Shown: piece by piece, positions 18,272 to 26,439 of the stretch
Position numbering within the stretch: the stretch's first letter is position 1
Layout of the letters: every line of letters begins with the position of its first letter
Origin: Kineobactrum salinum
GTDB taxonomy: Bacteria; Pseudomonadota; Gammaproteobacteria; Pseudomonadales; Halieaceae
Reading direction: 5' to 3'
DNA: 64,000 nt
Assembly: GCF_010669285.1 (NCBI RefSeq)
Contig: NZ_CP048711.1
Location: forward strand, 3,534,001-3,598,000
Position numbers and translations under genes: made by a program
Notes under the pieces: generated by a model
What the model saw: only the letters and a program-made list of their open reading frames with translations
What the model was told of the DNA's origin: nothing
The model's database searches: none

Positions 18272-18498
18272 AAGTGAACTGACAGATGAACGGCACTTGC
18301 TTTGTCTCACTCCAATGGGAGGTCAGCGTCCTGGGGGGGTGCTTTCGAGACCGTATGCGACATGGATGTCGCATCCGAGCCCCCATGGAGGGGTCTACGG
18401 CGTGTCTCGAAAGCACCCCCCAGGATGCTGATCGGGCTACGAAGTCCAAAATCCTCAAAGCAAGTGCCATTCAACCAATCGATGAAGTGAATTGACAG
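18272..18498. repeat. Nested palindromic MITE/REP-like element with flanking direct repeats
   Basis: Outer inverted arms 18289-18304 and 18456-18471 match 15 of 16. Inner arms 18321-18351 and 18404-18433 match along about 30 bp with two substitutions and one G indel. The core contains the perfect palindrome ATGCGACAT-GG-ATGTCGCAT (18355-18374). Outside lie near-identical 14-bp direct repeats AAGTGAAYTGACAG (18272-18285 and 18485-18498). No transposase is encoded. The design suggests a non-autonomous mobile element or a large structured repeat. Genome copy number is unknown. Confidence 0.7.
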
Positions 18499-18528
18499 CC
18501 CACTCCCGCGGCATCGCCTCACTTGCCC

Positions 18529-18534
18529 TATAAT
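18529..18534 (+). promoter_or_regulatory. -10 hexamer upstream of acyl-CoA dehydrogenase gene
   Basis: A perfect TATAAT lies 33 bp before the ATG at 18568. No -35 hexamer is seen at 16-18 bp; the TTGACA at 18492-18497 is 31 bp away, too far to pair with it. Confidence 0.35.
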
Positions 18535-18567
18535 AGGCAGCTTTACAACACAGGACACAGCTTTGCC

Positions 18568-20337
18568 ATGAGTAGTTATCGCGCCCCACTGGAAGATATG
18601 AGTTTCCTGATCGAGGAGTTGCTGGAGGTCGGCGAGGCCCTCGGCTCATTGCCGGCCTACGCCGAACTCGGGCTGGGGCCCGACCTCACCACCGCGCTGC
18701 TGGACGAGGCTGCCAAGCTCGCTGGCGATGTGCTGGCGCCGCTGCGGCGAGTGGGTGACGAACAGCCGGCCAGCTGCCAGGAGGGCGCGGTGACCCTGTC
18801 GCCGGGTTACGGCGAGGCGCTGCAGCAGCTGGCGGCTGGCGGCTGGATGGGGATCGCGTCGGATCCGGAGTACGGGGGCCAGGGTCTGCCGGAGCTGTAT
18901 GCCACCGCAGCCTGCGAAATGTGGAATAGCGCCAACCTGGCCTTCGGCCTGGCGCCGATGCTCAGCACCGGTGCGGCGCTGGCCATTGCCGCCCACGGCA
19001 GCGAGTCGATGAAGCAGCTGTACCTGCCCAGAATGCATGCCGGCGAATGGGCCGGTACCATGAATCTGACCGAGTCCGGCGCCGGCTCCGACCTGGGGGT
19101 GATGAAAACCCGCGCCGTTCCCGAGGGCGATCACTACCGCATCCACGGTCAGAAGATCTTCATTACCTGGGGCGATCACGACGCCACCCCCAATATCATC
19201 CACCTGGTGCTGGCAAAGTTGCCCGACGCGCCCGCGGGCAGCCGTGGCATCTCGCTGTTCCTGGTGCCCAAGTATCTGGTCAATGCCGATGGCAGCCTGG
19301 GTGAGCGCAACGACGTCTATCCGGTCTCCACTGAACACAAGCTCGGCATTCACGGCAGTCCTACCTGCGTGATGGCATTCGGGGATAATGAGGGTGCGGT
19401 CGGCTACCTGGTGGGCGAGGAGAACCGCGGCCTCGCCTGCATGTTCACGATGATGAACGAGGCCCGGCTGAAGGTGGGGGTGCAGGGGCTGGGTGCCGCC
19501 GAGGGCGCGTACCAGCAGGCCGTGGCCTATGCCCGCGAGCGGGTCCAGGGCGGAGTGCCTATCATCGAGCATCCCGATGTGCGGCGCATGCTGTTGACGA
19601 TGAAGTCGCTGAACGAGGCCATGCGGGCTTTCGTCTACACCGAGGCTGTGACCCTGGATCTGGCCCACCGCGGCCCGGAATCCGAACGTGTCCAGCAGCA
19701 GGCCCGGATCGACCTGATGATACCGATCGTCAAGTGCTGGCTCACCGAGGTGGGGCAGGAGCTGGCCTCGCTGGGGGTCCAGGTACACGGCGGCATGGGA
19801 TACGTCGAGGAGACCGGGGCCGCGCAATACCTGCGCGATGTTCGTATCACTTCGATCTATGAGGGCACCAACGGTATTCAGGCAGCGGATCTGGTAGGGC
19901 GCAAGCTGGCGCGCGACCAGGGCGGCGCGATGCAGGTGGCACTGGAGGAGGTCGGCATCACGGTCGCGGTCCTGGTGCAGCACTCCGAGCCGGTGCTGCA
20001 GGCCATCGGCCGCGATCTGGGCGCCGCGCTGAAAGGCGTGCAGGCTTCCACTGACAGCCTGTTGCAGGCATTGCGGGAGGCACCGCCGCAGGCTCTCGGG
20101 GTGAGTTTTGACTATCTGATGCAATGCGGCTACCTGCTGGGCGGCTGGCACCTGGCGCGCTCGGCGCTGGTGGCGCAGGCGCGCCTGGAGGCGGGCGCAG
20201 AAAACGACTTCTACCACCGCAAAATAGCCACCTGCAGTTTCTATGCGGAGCAGATCCTGCCCCGCTGTGCCGGCCACGCCGGCGCGGTTGCGGCGCTGGC
20301 CGGCAGCCTGGCCAGCTATCCGGCCCAGTGGCTGTGA
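18568..20337 (+). CDS. Acyl-CoA dehydrogenase with C-terminal extension (DmdC/FadE-like)
   Basis: A 589-residue FAD enzyme introducing a 2,3-double bond in an acyl-CoA. The start MSSYRAPLEDMSFLIEELL and the length match the DmdC-like branch rather than 380-residue short-chain enzymes. Visible are TMNLTESGAGSDLGVMKTRA (FAD/substrate), IHGSPTCVM, QVHGGMGYVEETGAAQYLRD, and SIYEGTNGIQAADLVGRK with the putative catalytic Glu. A C-terminal helical domain follows. DmdC acts on 3-methylmercaptopropionyl-CoA, but the substrate cannot be assigned since no other dmd gene is near. Start ATG 18568 is chosen by homology. rraA follows after 11 bp. Confidence 0.88.
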   Translation: MSSYRAPLEDMSFLIEELLEVGEALGSLPAYAELGLGPDLTTALLDEAAKLAGDVLAPLRRVGDEQPASCQEGAVTLSPGYGEALQQLAAGGWMGIASDPEYGGQGLPELYATAACEMWNSANLAFGLAPMLSTGAALAIAAHGSESMKQLYLPRMHAGEWAGTMNLTESGAGSDLGVMKTRAVPEGDHYRIHGQKIFITWGDHDATPNIIHLVLAKLPDAPAGSRGISLFLVPKYLVNADGSLGERNDVYPVSTEHKLGIHGSPTCVMAFGDNEGAVGYLVGEENRGLACMFTMMNEARLKVGVQGLGAAEGAYQQAVAYARERVQGGVPIIEHPDVRRMLLTMKSLNEAMRAFVYTEAVTLDLAHRGPESERVQQQARIDLMIPIVKCWLTEVGQELASLGVQVHGGMGYVEETGAAQYLRDVRITSIYEGTNGIQAADLVGRKLARDQGGAMQVALEEVGITVAVLVQHSEPVLQAIGRDLGAALKGVQASTDSLLQALREAPPQALGVSFDYLMQCGYLLGGWHLARSALVAQARLEAGAENDFYHRKIATCSFYAEQILPRCAGHAGAVAALAGSLASYPAQWL

Positions 20338-20348
20338 AGGGGACCGCT

Positions 20349-20828
20349 ATGCACAGTATCTCGACGCCGGATCTGACCGATGCCGCGCCGGACGCGGCAG
20401 TGATCGAGCTGCAGTTTCGCAATCTGGGCGGGCTCAAGCAGTTCGCCGGGCGGGCTGTCACCATCAAGTGCCATGAAGACAACTCGCTGGTGAAGCAGTG
20501 TGTGGCCGAACCCGGCGATGGCAGGGTACTCGTGGTGGATGGCGGCGGGTCGCTGCGCCGTGCCCTGCTGGGCGACATGCTGGCGGAACAGGCTGCCGCC
20601 AATGCCTGGTCAGGGCTGATCATCAACGGCGCGGTCCGCGATGTCGATGCGCTCGGGTCAATCGCCCTAGGGGTGCAGGCGCTGGGCACGATTCCGCTGA
20701 AAACCGAAAAGCGGGGTGAAGGACAGCGCGACGTCGTCCTGCAGATAGGTGGCGCCCGTATCGGGCCGGGGGACTATATCTACGCCGACAACAATGGCGT
20801 GGTGGTGAGTCAGCGCGCCCTGCAATAA
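20349..20828 (+). CDS. rraA: RraA family protein (regulator of RNase E or RraA-like aldolase)
   Basis: A 159-residue RraA-fold protein. Typical features are the N-terminal TPDLTDA, the FAGRAVTIKCHEDNSLVK block, GDGRVLVVDGGGSLRRALLGDMLAEQAAANAWSGLIINGAVRD and the C-terminal GDYIYADNNGVVV. E. coli RraA inhibits RNase E; some homologues are oxaloacetate decarboxylase/HMG aldolases. The G-D-x20-R-D signature of the aldolases (GDMLAEQ...GAVRD) is present, so either role is possible. It follows the acyl-CoA dehydrogenase by 11 bp and converges with nadC. Confidence 0.85.
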   Translation: MHSISTPDLTDAAPDAAVIELQFRNLGGLKQFAGRAVTIKCHEDNSLVKQCVAEPGDGRVLVVDGGGSLRRALLGDMLAEQAAANAWSGLIINGAVRDVDALGSIALGVQALGTIPLKTEKRGEGQRDVVLQIGGARIGPGDYIYADNNGVVVSQRALQ

Positions 20829-20839
20829 GCGCTGGCGGC

Positions 20840-21682
20840 TTAGTCCAGCAGCCGCAGCGACAGGTCCAGCGCCTTGCAGTCCTTGGTCAGTGCACCGATG
20901 GAGATGTAGTCCACCCCGGTTTCCGCGACCGCGCGCAAGTTGTCGACGGTGATATTGCCCGAAGCCTCCAGTTCCAGTCCGCGCGCCACCAGCGCCACTG
21001 CCTGGCGCATGTCGGCCAGCGAGAAGTTGTCCAGCATCACCCGGTCGCAGCCGGCGGCCAGCGCCTGTTCCAGTTCCGCAAGATTCTCCACTTCCACTTC
21101 CACCGGCTTGCCCGGGGCACTGGCGCGGGCCTGTTGTACCGCGGCCGCAATACCACCGCAGGCCTTGATATGGTTTTCCTTGATCAGGAAGGCGTCGTAG
21201 AGGCCGAGGCGGTGATTGTGGCAGCCGCCACAGCGGACCGCATATTTTTGCGCCCGGCGCAGCCCCGGGATGGTCTTGCGGGTATCCAGCAGTTGCACGC
21301 CGGTGCCGGCGACCAGTCCAGCGTAGTGACTGCAGCGCGTCGCGGTGCCGGACAGTAGCTGCAGGAAATTGAGTGCGGTCCGCTCGGCGGTCAGCAGGCT
21401 GCGGGCGCGGCCGCTGGCAGTGAACAGAATATCGTTCGCGCCGATGTGCTGGCCCTCCTCGGCTGACCACTCCAGGCTGACCTGCGGGTCCACCTGGTGG
21501 AACACGGCCTCCACCCAGGCGCGGCCGCAGAGCACGCCCTCTTCGCGGGTGATGACCCGGGCGCGGGCGAGATGCTGCGCCGGGATCAGCGCGGCGGTAA
21601 TGTCGCCGTCGCCGAGATCCTCGGCCAGCGCTGCGCGCGCGTTTTCCTGGATATCGGTATCGGTCAGGGCGGGCACTGGCAT
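20840..21682 (-). CDS. nadC: Nicotinate-nucleotide pyrophosphorylase (carboxylating) NadC
   Basis: Quinolinate phosphoribosyltransferase of de novo NAD synthesis. The 280-residue protein has the complete set of motifs: [88 protein letters not shown], and the terminal [12 protein letters not shown]. It is divergent from ampD, the order found in Pseudomonas and relatives. Nothing unusual. Confidence 0.96.
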   Translation of the reverse strand: MPVPALTDTDIQENARAALAEDLGDGDITAALIPAQHLARARVITREEGVLCGRAWVEAVFHQVDPQVSLEWSAEEGQHIGANDILFTASGRARSLLTAERTALNFLQLLSGTATRCSHYAGLVAGTGVQLLDTRKTIPGLRRAQKYAVRCGGCHNHRLGLYDAFLIKENHIKACGGIAAAVQQARASAPGKPVEVEVENLAELEQALAAGCDRVMLDNFSLADMRQAVALVARGLELEASGNITVDNLRAVAETGVDYISIGALTKDCKALDLSLRLLD

Positions 21683-21831
21683 CGGGTATCCATGTCATCG
21701 TTAGGGGCGGGGGCGGAATTGTAGCAGTGGTGCCGGCCGCGGTTAAGCCCGCTCTGACATCGGGGTGGGGCCGGCGTTGAGCGGGGTGGCCGCTGTCGGC
21801 TATGATGGGCCAAATCCCCAGACTGAACACT

Positions 21832-22410
21832 ATGTCCTATATTCTGGCAGATGGCTGGATCCAGCAGGCGCGGCACTGCGTCTCTCCCAACTGCGGCCTC
21901 CGTCCCGCAGGCGTGGAGCCGGAGCTGCTGGTGATTCACAGTATCTCCCTGCCGCCCGGCTGCTATGGCGGCGACGAGATCGAGCGACTGTTCAGCAATT
22001 GCCTGGACTGGGAGGCGCATCCCTATTTTCAGACGATCCGCGGTCTCCAGGTGTCCGCGCATCTGTTGCTGCGCCGCTGCGGCGAGCTGGTGCAGTTCGT
22101 CAGCACCGATCACCGGGCCTGGCACGCGGGCCGCTCCTGTTGGCGCGGCCGCGACAACTGCAATGACTTCAGTATCGGCATTGAGCTGGAAGGCAGCGAA
22201 GATGAAGCCTATACAGACGCCCAATACCGGTCGTTGCCGGCGCTCACCGCCGCACTGATGCATTACTATTCGGCGCTGACGCCGGAGCGTATCGTCGGGC
22301 ACTGCGATATAGCGCCGGGTCGCAAGACGGATCCCGGCCCCGCCTTTGATTGGCAGCGCTATCGCGCCAGTCTCGCCACTATCCTCGCCACTATCGGAGA
22401 ACAGGCATGA
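21832..22410 (+). CDS. ampD: 1,6-anhydro-N-acetylmuramyl-L-alanine amidase AmpD
   Basis: Cytosolic zinc amidase that removes peptides from anhydro-muropeptides during cell-wall recycling; its loss induces AmpC in other species. From ATG 21832 the protein is 192 residues. Zinc ligands are visible in LLVIHSISLPPG and GHCDIAPGRKTDPGPAFDW, and FSIGIELEGS is typical. An upstream in-frame ATG (21802) would add ten residues without homology. The stop overlaps the ampE ATG by 4 bp. Confidence 0.94.
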   Translation: MSYILADGWIQQARHCVSPNCGLRPAGVEPELLVIHSISLPPGCYGGDEIERLFSNCLDWEAHPYFQTIRGLQVSAHLLLRRCGELVQFVSTDHRAWHAGRSCWRGRDNCNDFSIGIELEGSEDEAYTDAQYRSLPALTAALMHYYSALTPERIVGHCDIAPGRKTDPGPAFDWQRYRASLATILATIGEQA

Positions 22411-23255
22411 TATTTCTGGCCCTGGTGATTGCCCTTACGCTGCGTCAGCTGTGGGCGCTCGATATCACGGTGCAGCGCGATGGCTGGTGGCGCGACTGGC
22501 GGGCGCGGGCAGGTGACTCCGGTCTGCGATCCTGGAGCCAGCTGTTGCTGGTAGTGGGGCTGCCGCTGTTGTTGGCGCTGCTGGTACTGGATCTGTTGCG
22601 TCCGCTGCTGTTTGGCCTGCCCTGGATAGCGGCCGCGGCAGTGCTGCTGCTGTACGCCCTGGGCCGCGAGGACCTGCAAGCCCTGGTGGCACGGTATAGT
22701 GATTACTGCGAGCGCGGCAACGGCGAGGCGGCGTGGTTGTTCGCCCGCGAGGAACTGGGGCTGACGGTACCGGCCGAAGAAGTCAGCGATACGCTGGACT
22801 CCGAATGGCTGCGCCAGCAGGTAGAGGCCAGGCTCTGTTATGCCAGTTATCAGGGCTGGTTCGCCGTGGTGTTTTATTTTGTCGTGCTGGGTCCGGTGGC
22901 CGCGGTGGGCTATCGCCTGTTGCAATTGTACCGCGACGGCGGGGATGCAGCGCAGGGGCCGGCGGCGCGGGTGTTGTTCTGGCTGGACTGGGTGCCGGTA
23001 CGGCTGTTGCTGGCCACTTTTGCACTGGCTGGGGATTTTGTGCGCAGCCGCGATGTCCTGATGAGCGCGGCCACCGATACCTGGGCCGAGCCCGCCGACC
23101 TGTTGTGGCAGGTGGCCAGTGCGGCGGAGAGTCCGGTGCAGGAGGGCACGCCGCTGCAGCAGGCGGCGGCGAACGCCCGCGCGCTGGCCGGTCTGCTGCA
23201 TCGCTGTGCCGTGGCCTGGATCGTTGTGATAGCGCTGGTTGCGATCCTGGCCTGA
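22407..23255 (+). CDS. ampE: AmpE-like regulatory inner-membrane protein
   Basis: A 282-residue membrane protein with about four hydrophobic helices. Its N-terminus (MIFLALVIALTLRQLWALDITVQRDGWW) and mid region (FAVVFYFVVLGPVAAVGYRLLQLY) match AmpE, a CobD/CbiB-like protein co-transcribed with ampD. Its role in beta-lactamase signalling is poorly defined even in E. coli. The ATGA overlap with ampD indicates coupling. Identification rests mostly on that position plus the motifs. Confidence 0.88.
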   Translation: MIFLALVIALTLRQLWALDITVQRDGWWRDWRARAGDSGLRSWSQLLLVVGLPLLLALLVLDLLRPLLFGLPWIAAAAVLLLYALGREDLQALVARYSDYCERGNGEAAWLFAREELGLTVPAEEVSDTLDSEWLRQQVEARLCYASYQGWFAVVFYFVVLGPVAAVGYRLLQLYRDGGDAAQGPAARVLFWLDWVPVRLLLATFALAGDFVRSRDVLMSAATDTWAEPADLLWQVASAAESPVQEGTPLQQAAANARALAGLLHRCAVAWIVVIALVAILA

Positions 23256-23342
23256 GCGGCGCTGCCGCGATCGTAGGCGGGCGTCCCCAGTGCTGTTAAA
23301 CTGAACCCAAACCTACTACTTCGCAGCTATCCAGGTGTCACG

Positions 23343-24905
23343 ATGCCGGAACGTTTTCGCACGGACGCGACATTGCCCTCGGTGTTTCCCGGTCCCGCGG
23401 CCAGCCGGTCCCGGATGGATCTCGTGCTCACCATCGTCTTTCACCCGGATACCGGCCGCATTGGCGAGCGTTGTTCTGTGCCCGCTGGCAATGCCGAACT
23501 GCTGCTGGGGCGGCAACATCCTGATTTTGCACGATTGTCTGCCACGACCGGAGTGCCCCTGGGCGATCCGCACCTCAGCCGCCGGGCGCTGGGGCTGAGC
23601 CGGCGCACTGCTGCCCTGTTGCTGCGCCGGCCTGCCGACAGCTGTGCCTGCCGGGTGGATGGGGAATGGTTGAGCGGGGAGTGTGAGTTGGACAGCGCGC
23701 GCCTGCAGCGGGGCGTGATCCTGCAGCTGGCCCACAGCGTGGTACTGTTGCTGCGCCAGGCAGAAGCCGTGGCGCCGGGGATGCAGGCTGCCGGTACCGC
23801 GGGCCTGCTGGGCAGCAGTGCCTACATGTATTCCCTGCGCGAACAGCTGACGCGGACGGCACACAGTGGCCTGGACGTGTTGATCAGCGGCGAAACCGGC
23901 ACCGGCAAGGAATTGGTTGCGCGGGCCGTACACGCCTGCAGTGCGCGGGCAGAGCGACCGCTGGTGGCTGTCAACATGGCCGCGATTCCGGTCGGGGTGG
24001 CACCGGCCGCATTGTTCGGCAGTGCCCGCGGAGCCTTTACTGGTGCAGACAGGGCCAGCAGTGGCTATTTCCAGCAGGCGGCCGGTGGCAGCCTGTTTCT
24101 GGATGAAGTGGGCGATACGCCGGAGCATGTTCAGCCCCAGTTGCTGCGAGCATTGCAGGAACGTGAAATCCAGCCGGTCGGCGGCACGCCGGAGCGGGTC
24201 GACGTGCGCGTCATCTCCGCCACCGAGGCTGAGCTGGATGCTGCCGACAGCGGTTTTCGCAGTGCGCTGCGGCACCGCCTGGGCAGTGCCCGCCTGCGGT
24301 TGGCGCCGCTGCGGGAGCATCCGGAGGATATCGGCGAGCTATTGTGCCACTTTCTGCGCCAGGCCTGTGCCGAAACCGGCACGCCGCCCATGCTGCCGGA
24401 TCCGGCCAGTGATCCGGTGGCGGTTGCCCGCTGGGCCGACCTGTTCTATAGCTGCCAGCGTCACTCCTGGCCCGGCAATATCCGTGAACTGGCCAACTGT
24501 GCCCGTCAGGTGGTGCTCGACAGCGCCGCCGATCCGCGTACGCCAGTGCTGGTACTGCCGCAATCGCCCGCAGCGGTTGCCGAGTCGGCTGGCGGCAGGC
24601 CGGAGCAGCCGGTGCAACTGGGCGATGAGGCGCTGCGGTCGCTGCTGGAGCAGGAACACTATGAGATCAGCCGCGCCGCCAGGCGTGCCGGCATGAGCCG
24701 CCAGGCGCTGTACCGCCGGCTGCCGCAGCTCGGCTTGAGGCTGGCCTCTCAGGTGCCCACAGGCGAGTTGCAGCGGGCGCTGCATAGCTGTGGCGGCGAT
24801 GCCGCGCAGGCCGCGGGGCACTTGCGGGTCTCCGCGGTGGCACTGCGGGCGCGGTTGCGCAGCAGCGCCGCCAACGCCAGGCCGGAACCCGACCATGGCG
24901 ATTGA
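23343..24905 (+). CDS. Sigma-54-dependent activator with N-terminal FHA-like domain
   Basis: 520 residues. The N-terminal ~130 residues look like a forkhead-associated phosphothreonine-binding domain (LLLGRQHPDF, then PHLSRRALGL). Then follows a sigma-54 AAA+ domain: Walker A GETGTGKE (about residue 183), the sigma-54 contact loop GAFTGA (about 230), Walker B GGSLFLDEVGD, and the PGNIREL motif. The C-terminus has an HTH (YEISRAARRAGMSRQALYRRLPQLGL). It overlaps a Ser/Thr kinase gene by 11 bp, so the FHA domain probably reads that kinase's phosphorylation. Target promoters are unknown. Confidence 0.85.
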   Translation: MPERFRTDATLPSVFPGPAASRSRMDLVLTIVFHPDTGRIGERCSVPAGNAELLLGRQHPDFARLSATTGVPLGDPHLSRRALGLSRRTAALLLRRPADSCACRVDGEWLSGECELDSARLQRGVILQLAHSVVLLLRQAEAVAPGMQAAGTAGLLGSSAYMYSLREQLTRTAHSGLDVLISGETGTGKELVARAVHACSARAERPLVAVNMAAIPVGVAPAALFGSARGAFTGADRASSGYFQQAAGGSLFLDEVGDTPEHVQPQLLRALQEREIQPVGGTPERVDVRVISATEAELDAADSGFRSALRHRLGSARLRLAPLREHPEDIGELLCHFLRQACAETGTPPMLPDPASDPVAVARWADLFYSCQRHSWPGNIRELANCARQVVLDSAADPRTPVLVLPQSPAAVAESAGGRPEQPVQLGDEALRSLLEQEHYEISRAARRAGMSRQALYRRLPQLGLRLASQVPTGELQRALHSCGGDAAQAAGHLRVSAVALRARLRSSAANARPEPDHGD

Positions 24906-26337
24906 AGACCGCATCGGCCCTTACCGCATGCTGCGACTGATTCGCCGCGGTGGTCAGGGCTCTATTTTCCTGGGCTTTGACGACCGCCTGCAGCGGCGCA
25001 TCGCCGCCAAGCTCTACACCCTGCCCGCCGACCGCGAGCAGAGCAAGCGGGCGCTGCGTGAGGCGCAACTGGTGGCAAGCCTGGACAGTCCCCGGGTGGT
25101 ACAGGTCTACGATGTCATCGTCAGCTCCGGCCATCTGGCGATGGTGATGGAATACGTGCCTGGCTGCGATCTGGAGGAACTGCTGAACCGCTGCGAACTC
25201 TGCCTGGCGAGCATGTTGGCGATCGCCACTGACATTACCGCCGCGCTGGCAGTGGCCCGCCAAAGCCGGATCGTGCATGGCGACCTGAAGCCCAGCAATG
25301 TGCTGGTGGCACCGGATGGCCGCATCAAGCTTACCGACTTCGGCATAGCGGGCAATCACGGCGCGCTCCACGACCGCCGCGGCAGTTTCGCTTGCCTGTC
25401 TCCAGAGCACGTGCTGGGCCAGCCGCTGGATGTCCGCTCTGACCTGTTTGCGCTGGGCTGCCTGATGTACCGGATGTTGTCGGGACGGCATCCGTTTCTG
25501 CACGAAGGCAGGCTGGATGGACAGGCGCTGCTGCACCGGATGCCGGCACCGCTGCCTGCCGGCTTGCCGGATGGCACACCGCTGCCGGTTGAACTGGCAC
25601 AGATGGTTGACGGTCTGCTGGCCAAGGATCCAGCGGAGCGTCCACAAAACACTCACTCTGTCCGCCAGCAGCTGTCCGCGATTGCCTCGGCAATTCCCCG
25701 CACACTGAAATTTCCCCTGGTGGAGGAGGCCAGGGTGGCCTTCAGGGAGGAGACAGCGGATGAATTGCCGCTGCAGATCCCCCCCGGTTTGCGCAGCCAC
25801 GGCCGCTCGCGGATGCCATTGCGTCCCGGCCAGTGGGCGCTGTTCGGTTTTGGGCGCCACTGGCGGCGCAGCCAGTGGCTGGGCGCGGCCGCGGGCCTGG
25901 CCCTGGTGGTGGCGTTGTCGCTGACCTGGTTCTGGCCGCGCGCCAATTATGTTTTTGTGCCCTCACCGCAGTGGCGCTATGACGGCAACAGTGACCTGCC
26001 GGCCGGTACCGATACGCTCTGGCTGTTGCAGCAACTGCATCAGCTGTCACTGCAGGCGGATCCATCACTGCGCTTCAGCGGCGAGGCGCCCGTCTTCCGT
26101 TCCACCAAGGTTGACCGCAGCCTGGCTGCCCTGCGGCGTCCGCCGCCGCCCGAACACCTGCTGATCTCGCTGAACTGCCAGGCCGGAATCTGTGTGCTCG
26201 GGCTGGAACGGCAACGGGAGAACTGGCAGCGTTACCGGCAGGCCCTGCTGCTTCCCGGCGCGCCGGCGTCGCACTGGCGCGAGGTGATGGACGTGACCGT
26301 GCAGCAGTTATATGGCAGCAGTCCGCGCTTGCTGTAG
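24895..26337 (+). CDS. Transmembrane serine/threonine protein kinase (Hanks-type)
   Basis: 480 residues from ATG 24895. Kinase domain: Gly loop RRGGQGSIFLG (17-27), Lys39, catalytic loop HGDLKPSN (128-135), DFG (148-150), CLSPEHVLG in the APE position, and DVRSDLFALGCLMYRML. The Arg of the HRD motif is Gly, making this a non-RD kinase. One transmembrane helix (about 328-347) leads to a ~130-residue C-terminal, probably periplasmic, domain with no recognised fold. It overlaps the FHA-sigma-54 gene, suggesting a kinase-activator signalling pair. Confidence 0.9.
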   Translation: MAIEDRIGPYRMLRLIRRGGQGSIFLGFDDRLQRRIAAKLYTLPADREQSKRALREAQLVASLDSPRVVQVYDVIVSSGHLAMVMEYVPGCDLEELLNRCELCLASMLAIATDITAALAVARQSRIVHGDLKPSNVLVAPDGRIKLTDFGIAGNHGALHDRRGSFACLSPEHVLGQPLDVRSDLFALGCLMYRMLSGRHPFLHEGRLDGQALLHRMPAPLPAGLPDGTPLPVELAQMVDGLLAKDPAERPQNTHSVRQQLSAIASAIPRTLKFPLVEEARVAFREETADELPLQIPPGLRSHGRSRMPLRPGQWALFGFGRHWRRSQWLGAAAGLALVVALSLTWFWPRANYVFVPSPQWRYDGNSDLPAGTDTLWLLQQLHQLSLQADPSLRFSGEAPVFRSTKVDRSLAALRRPPPPEHLLISLNCQAGICVLGLERQRENWQRYRQALLLPGAPASHWREVMDVTVQQLYGSSPRLL

Positions 26338-26439
26338 TTCCTTAGCAGTTCCGAAGCCGGGTTCCGCTTGACAGTGCCCGGCCGTGAAGGGCACATTCAC
26401 ATTCCTTGTTCCGGCCTCATACCGGATCGCCCCCAGCGC

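Larger units (their letters stand above)
18186..18567. other. LysR/acyl-CoA dehydrogenase divergent intergenic region
   Basis: 382 bp without a credible gene. Small ORFs inside it are by-products of the nested palindrome at 18289-18471. The region also holds the direct repeats flanking that element and a TATAAT hexamer (18529-18534) upstream of the acyl-CoA dehydrogenase gene. Confidence 0.6.

Noticed and set aside
18286-18495. Small ORFs inside the palindromic element (several frames, both strands)
   Set aside because: They arise from the inverted repeats themselves and have no similarity to known small proteins.
18492-18534. TTGACA and TATAAT as one sigma-70 promoter
   Set aside because: The spacer is 31 bp, far beyond the 16-18 bp that works; only the -10 is kept as a weak call.
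23343-26337. Type VI secretion regulatory module
   Set aside because: FHA and kinase proteins can belong to T6SS loci, but no tss/vgr/hcp gene lies in the window.
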